DNA from: Nonomuraea sp. NEAU-A123
GTDB taxonomy: Bacteria > Actinomycetota > Actinomycetes > Streptosporangiales > Streptosporangiaceae
Direction: 5' to 3'
Assembly: GCF_018603905.1 (NCBI RefSeq)
Contig: NZ_JAHFZZ010000002.1
Coordinates: 124,001-188,000, forward strand
Length of the DNA stretch: 64,000 bases
The first letter of the stretch is position 1, and every line of letters begins with the position of its first letter. Below are positions 61,435 through 64,000 of the stretch, one piece after another. The translations under genes and the position numbers were made by a program. Below the pieces are notes generated by a model, which was not told the origin of the DNA, did no database searches, and was given only the letters and a program-made list of their open reading frames with translations.

Positions 61435-62010
61435 GTGGCAATCAAAGGTGATGAGACGCGGGCCCGGCTGATCGAGGCGGCTCGGACGCTCGTGGAGGCG
61501 AAGGGCTACCACGGCACCGGGCTCAACGAAGTGCTCGCGGTGGCCGGCGCTCCTCGGGGTTCGCTTTATCACCACTTCCCCGGCGGCAAGGACCAGCTGG
61601 TCGGCGAGGCCCTCGCCGCCGCGGGCCGGGAGGTCGACGACATGGTCGGAGAGCTGGCCGCGACGGCGTCCACCTCTCGCGATCTCGTCCTGGCCCTGCT
61701 GGACGGGCTGGCCGACCGGATGGTGGCGGCCGGATACGCCAAGGGCTGCCCGGTGGCGACCGTCGCCCTGGAGGTCGCCGCGACCAACGACGACCTCCAG
61801 CCGATCTGCGGCGGCATCTACGCGGGCTGGCAGCGGGCGCTGGCCGACGCCCTCCGGGCCGACGGGCACGACGCGGAGGAGTCGGATGAGCTCGCGGCGA
61901 CGGTGCTCGCCCTGATCGAAGGAGCGCTGGTGCTGGCTCGCGCCGGCCGCAGCCGGGTCCCCATCGAGCGGACCGGCCGCCGCATCGCCAAGCTGCTCGG
62001 CACCGGCTGA
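61435..62010 (+). CDS. TetR-family repressor (LmrA/YxaF-like)
   Basis: A 191-aa protein. HTH: DETRARLIEAARTLVEAKGY, NEVLAVAGAPRGSLYHHFPGGKDQLV; the C-terminal domain with GCPVATVALEVAATNDDLQPIC is that of LmrA/YxaF-type regulators (TetR_C_6/8). GTG 61435 is 10 bases after its operator. The stop codon sits in the loop of a strong terminator. It probably represses itself and the epimerase-hydrolase fusion, because both carry the same operator. Confidence 0.92.
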   Translation: MAIKGDETRARLIEAARTLVEAKGYHGTGLNEVLAVAGAPRGSLYHHFPGGKDQLVGEALAAAGREVDDMVGELAATASTSRDLVLALLDGLADRMVAAGYAKGCPVATVALEVAATNDDLQPICGGIYAGWQRALADALRADGHDAEESDELAATVLALIEGALVLARAGRSRVPIERTGRRIAKLLGTG

Positions 62011-62030
62011 CCGGTGCCGGGCGTTTTTTT
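61995..62030 (+). terminator. intrinsic terminator at the tetR stop
   Basis: GCTCGGCACCGG-like arm (61995-62006), loop CTGA with the stop codon, arm CCGGTGCCGGGC (62011-62022), then seven T residues (62024-62030). Eight base pairs are perfect and the stem extends further with a G-U pair. It separates tetR from the downstream fusion gene although both share an operator. Confidence 0.85.
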
Positions 62031-62040
62031 GGCCACAGAT

Positions 62041-62056
62041 TATGTAGATCGGTCTA
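62041..62056. promoter_or_regulatory. TetR operator copy 2
   Basis: TATGTAGATCGGTCTA differs at two positions from 61409-61424. It is 13 bases from the start of the fusion gene, at promoter position. Confidence 0.75.
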
Positions 62057-62069
62057 GAGAGGAATGTGA

Positions 62070-63902
62070 ATGGAAGAGTCTTCGCCGGACGCCGTGGTCT
62101 TCGGCGCGAACGGCTTCATCGGCAGGTGGACGGTACTGCACCTGCTGGAGCAGGGCCGGACGATCGCGGCCGTTCTCCGCGAACCTGCTCAGAGCCGCGC
62201 GGGCGAGCTGCGCGCCTGGCTACAAGACCATGGCGTGGGAGCCGAGCGGCTCGCGGTCGTGGCCGGTGATCTCACGGCCGGTGCGGGCCTGGGGCTGAGC
62301 GCGGCGGACGACGAGCGGCTCGCCGGCGTACGGGATGTCTTCAACACCGCCGCCGTCTACCGGTTCGGGCTGCGGCGCGAAGAGGCCAGGACGGTCAACG
62401 TCGAAGGCGCCCTGAACGTGCTGCGCTGGGCCGCGACCCGGGCCGGCCTGCGCAGGCTGATCCACGTGTCGGGCTACCGGGTCGGGCTGGACCCGGAAGC
62501 GCGGTATCCGCTCCCGGAGGCCGAGCTGGTGAAGCTCTACCGAGGCAAGGGGGCCTATGAGGGCTCCAAGACCGAGGGGGACGCGGCCGTCCGGGTCGTC
62601 GCGGCGCAGTTAGGGGTCCCGCTGACCGTGGTGAACCCGAGCACCGTGATCGGCCACTCCACCACGGGCGAGGCCGGTCAGTACATCGGCCTGGCCGAAC
62701 TGGTCCGCGACCTGTGGACGGGCCGGCTTCCGGCGTTGCCGGGCACCGCCCGTACGTTCGTGCCCGTGGTGACCGTGGATCATTTCGCGAAGTTCATGGC
62801 CGCCATTCCCGAACACGACCCCGAGCCCGGCGGCCTGCACTGGGTGCTCGACGAGAACACCCCCGACCTGCCCGACCTGGTGCGCCTGCTCGGGGGCCAC
62901 CTGGGCGTACCCGCGCCGAAGGCCCTCGTACCGGTGGCCCTGGTCCGCCGCCTCCCCGCCGCGCTGACCGGAGCCAACCCTGAGACCCTGGCCTTCCTGA
63001 CCGAGGACCGTTACGACACTGTCTCAGCCGAGAAGGTCGCCGAGGCCGCGGGGCTCCGGCAGCCGCCCGTCGAGACCGCGCTGCGCCGCTGGGCCGATCG
63101 GCTGGTGGCGGACAGGTTCGGGACGACTCCGGCCGTACTTCCCGGCGGCTTCCATGACGTCGGCGGATCCCGGACCTATGTCGCCGGGGACAAGACCTCG
63201 CCCGGCTTCGTACTCCTGCACGGACTTCCCCTCGACGGCGAGTCCTGGCAGGGAGTGCTCGGCGAACTGGACGAAGCACCCGCCCTCGTCGCCGACCTGC
63301 CGGGACTCGGCCGTTCCGCGCCCACGGCGGCCACCCCGCTGGACTGGCTCACCGATCTGCTGGCGCCCGTACAGACCCGGCCCGTCATCGTCGCCCACTC
63401 GGCGGCCACCGCACCGGCGCTCCGCTACGCCGCCGCACATCCCGACCGCATCTCGGCCCTGCTCCTCGTCTCGCCCTATTTCCTCCAGGCGCAGGCCCCG
63501 CGGCTGCTCCGCACGCCGACGCTCGCCGCGCCGCTCCTCAAGAGGATCTCCGCCGACCGGCTCGCGACCTCACTCCTCGGCGCGAGCGGCGGCGTTTCCT
63601 CAGACGACGCCCGTCGGGCCATCGCGAGCGCCGCCGCCCAGTTGCACCGGCCCGGCGTCGCCCGCCGTACGGCCCAGTGGCTGCGGGCCGCGAACCACCC
63701 CACCGAACGCGCCGCCCTCCAAGCCCTGCTGGGCGGAGCCGTCTCGGTCCCGGTCCACATCGTTGCCGGAGAGTTGGATCCGCTGGTCGGCGAACCTGGC
63801 CCGGCCACCGTCACGACCGTCCCCGCCGCCGGGCACCATCCGCACCTCACTCACCCCTCCACCATCGCCGCGATCATGCGACGCATGGCTGACATTAGGT
63901 GA
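62070..63902 (+). CDS. epimerase-type SDR fused to an alpha/beta hydrolase
   Basis: A 610-aa fusion. Residues 1-345 are an extended SDR: NAD(P)-binding GANGFIG at 12-18, HVSGYRVGL region and the active-site Tyr163-x-x-x-Lys167 in YEGSKTEGD. Residues about 355-610 are an alpha/beta hydrolase: FVLLHGLPLDGESW, an elbow VIVAHSAATAPAL with Ser444, Asp570 in GELDPLV and His589 in AGHHPHL. The elbow is AHSAA instead of GxSxG. GAGAGG precedes ATG. It may couple a redox or epimerase step to ester or lactone cleavage. Controlled by the TetR upstream. Confidence 0.9.
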   Translation: MEESSPDAVVFGANGFIGRWTVLHLLEQGRTIAAVLREPAQSRAGELRAWLQDHGVGAERLAVVAGDLTAGAGLGLSAADDERLAGVRDVFNTAAVYRFGLRREEARTVNVEGALNVLRWAATRAGLRRLIHVSGYRVGLDPEARYPLPEAELVKLYRGKGAYEGSKTEGDAAVRVVAAQLGVPLTVVNPSTVIGHSTTGEAGQYIGLAELVRDLWTGRLPALPGTARTFVPVVTVDHFAKFMAAIPEHDPEPGGLHWVLDENTPDLPDLVRLLGGHLGVPAPKALVPVALVRRLPAALTGANPETLAFLTEDRYDTVSAEKVAEAAGLRQPPVETALRRWADRLVADRFGTTPAVLPGGFHDVGGSRTYVAGDKTSPGFVLLHGLPLDGESWQGVLGELDEAPALVADLPGLGRSAPTAATPLDWLTDLLAPVQTRPVIVAHSAATAPALRYAAAHPDRISALLLVSPYFLQAQAPRLLRTPTLAAPLLKRISADRLATSLLGASGGVSSDDARRAIASAAAQLHRPGVARRTAQWLRAANHPTERAALQALLGGAVSVPVHIVAGELDPLVGEPGPATVTTVPAAGHHPHLTHPSTIAAIMRRMADIR

Positions 63903-63917
63903 ACCGGTTACGCCGCG

Positions 63918-64000
63918 TCAGTGCTCCTCGGCCGCCGGCTCCAGAACGAAGACCGGGATCTCACGGTCCGTCTTCTTCTGGTAGTCGGCGTAGTCCGGGT
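63918..64000 (-). CDS. deazaflavin (F420)-dependent nitroreductase-like, C-terminus only
   Basis: The leftward frame entering from the window edge reads PDYADYQKKTDREIPVFVLE followed by PAAEEH and stop. The FxxYQxxTDREIPVxVLEP ending is typical of the Ddn-like F420-dependent nitroreductase family of actinobacteria. The remainder is outside the window. Confidence 0.7.
   Translation of the reverse strand, partial: PDYADYQKKTDREIPVFVLEPAAEEH

Overview
The window is high-GC DNA from a filamentous-type actinobacterium. The evidence is GTG starts, four-base ATGA/GTGA overlaps between coupled genes, a SARP/AfsR-type regulator, F420-type luciferase-like oxidoreductases, an ECF sigma factor of the ECF42 kind and very many TetR/MarR/ArsR/MerR regulators. 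Streptosporangiales-like genera or Streptomyces would fit, but nothing here fixes the genus. The gene content is that of an accessory chromosomal region: no ribosomal, tRNA or core housekeeping genes were seen, apart from one hemE-like gene of unusual type.

Layout. 0-6 kb: partial integrase, giant SARP regulator divergent from a hemerythrin-domain protein, a small membrane protein and a BBE-type flavoenzyme. 6.2-9.3 kb: two separated pieces of a decayed Tn3-family transposase with an ArsR-type regulator plus MFS pump between them. 9.5-16 kb: small DUF protein, truncated P450, aldo/keto reductase divergent from an XRE regulator, MFS pump divergent from an ArsR/DUF5937 regulator. 16.2-18.7 kb: gene graveyard (IstB, P450, hydrolase, PLP-enzyme, TetR and recombinase remnants) around one intact methyltransferase. 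18.8-23.4 kb: TetX-like monooxygenase divergent from TetR, then TetR divergent from a DHA2 pump. 23.5-25 kb: GDSL gene cut by a decayed zinc-finger serine recombinase. 24.8-30.7 kb: MarR plus LCM methyltransferase, hemE, IS630 remnant, WYL regulator divergent from a hydrolase. 31-40 kb: multicopper oxidase lipoprotein, then many broken genes (histidine kinase, Dps, aldo/keto reductase, MFS, DHFR-like) mixed with intact redox enzymes, Nudix, VOC and PPOX proteins. 40.6-45.7 kb: VOC-esterase-double Lrp operon, DGPF-ECF42 pair. 45.8-50.9 kb: GlxA-type regulator, dead two-component system, MarR-P450 operon, TetR. 51-54.5 kb: DrrAB-like ABC exporter plus a third small gene and an acyltransferase. 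54.5-57.4 kb: two regulators divergent from a two-domain PEP-synthase-like phosphotransferase and a histidine phosphatase. 57.4-64 kb: S9 peptidase with MerR regulator, F420 oxidoreductase, TetR with a fused epimerase-hydrolase, and the end of an F420 nitroreductase.

How it works together. The recurring unit is a regulator next to one or two efflux, redox or hydrolytic genes, usually divergent and with a readable palindrome between them (examples at 6.9, 14.9, 18.06, 20.0, 21.7, 24.8, 50.1, 50.9, 55.5, 60.3 and 61.4/62.05 kb). This looks like a collection of independent small-molecule response cassettes. Between them lie remnants of at least five kinds of mobile element (Tn3 transposases, serine and tyrosine recombinases, IS21, IS630) and about twenty broken genes, so the region is a plastic, repeatedly rearranged arm or island. 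The most system-like candidates are the phosphotransferase/phosphatase module at 54.5-57.4 kb, the TetR-controlled epimerase-hydrolase fusion at 61.4-63.9 kb, and the SARP-hemerythrin locus with heptamer repeats at 3.4 kb.
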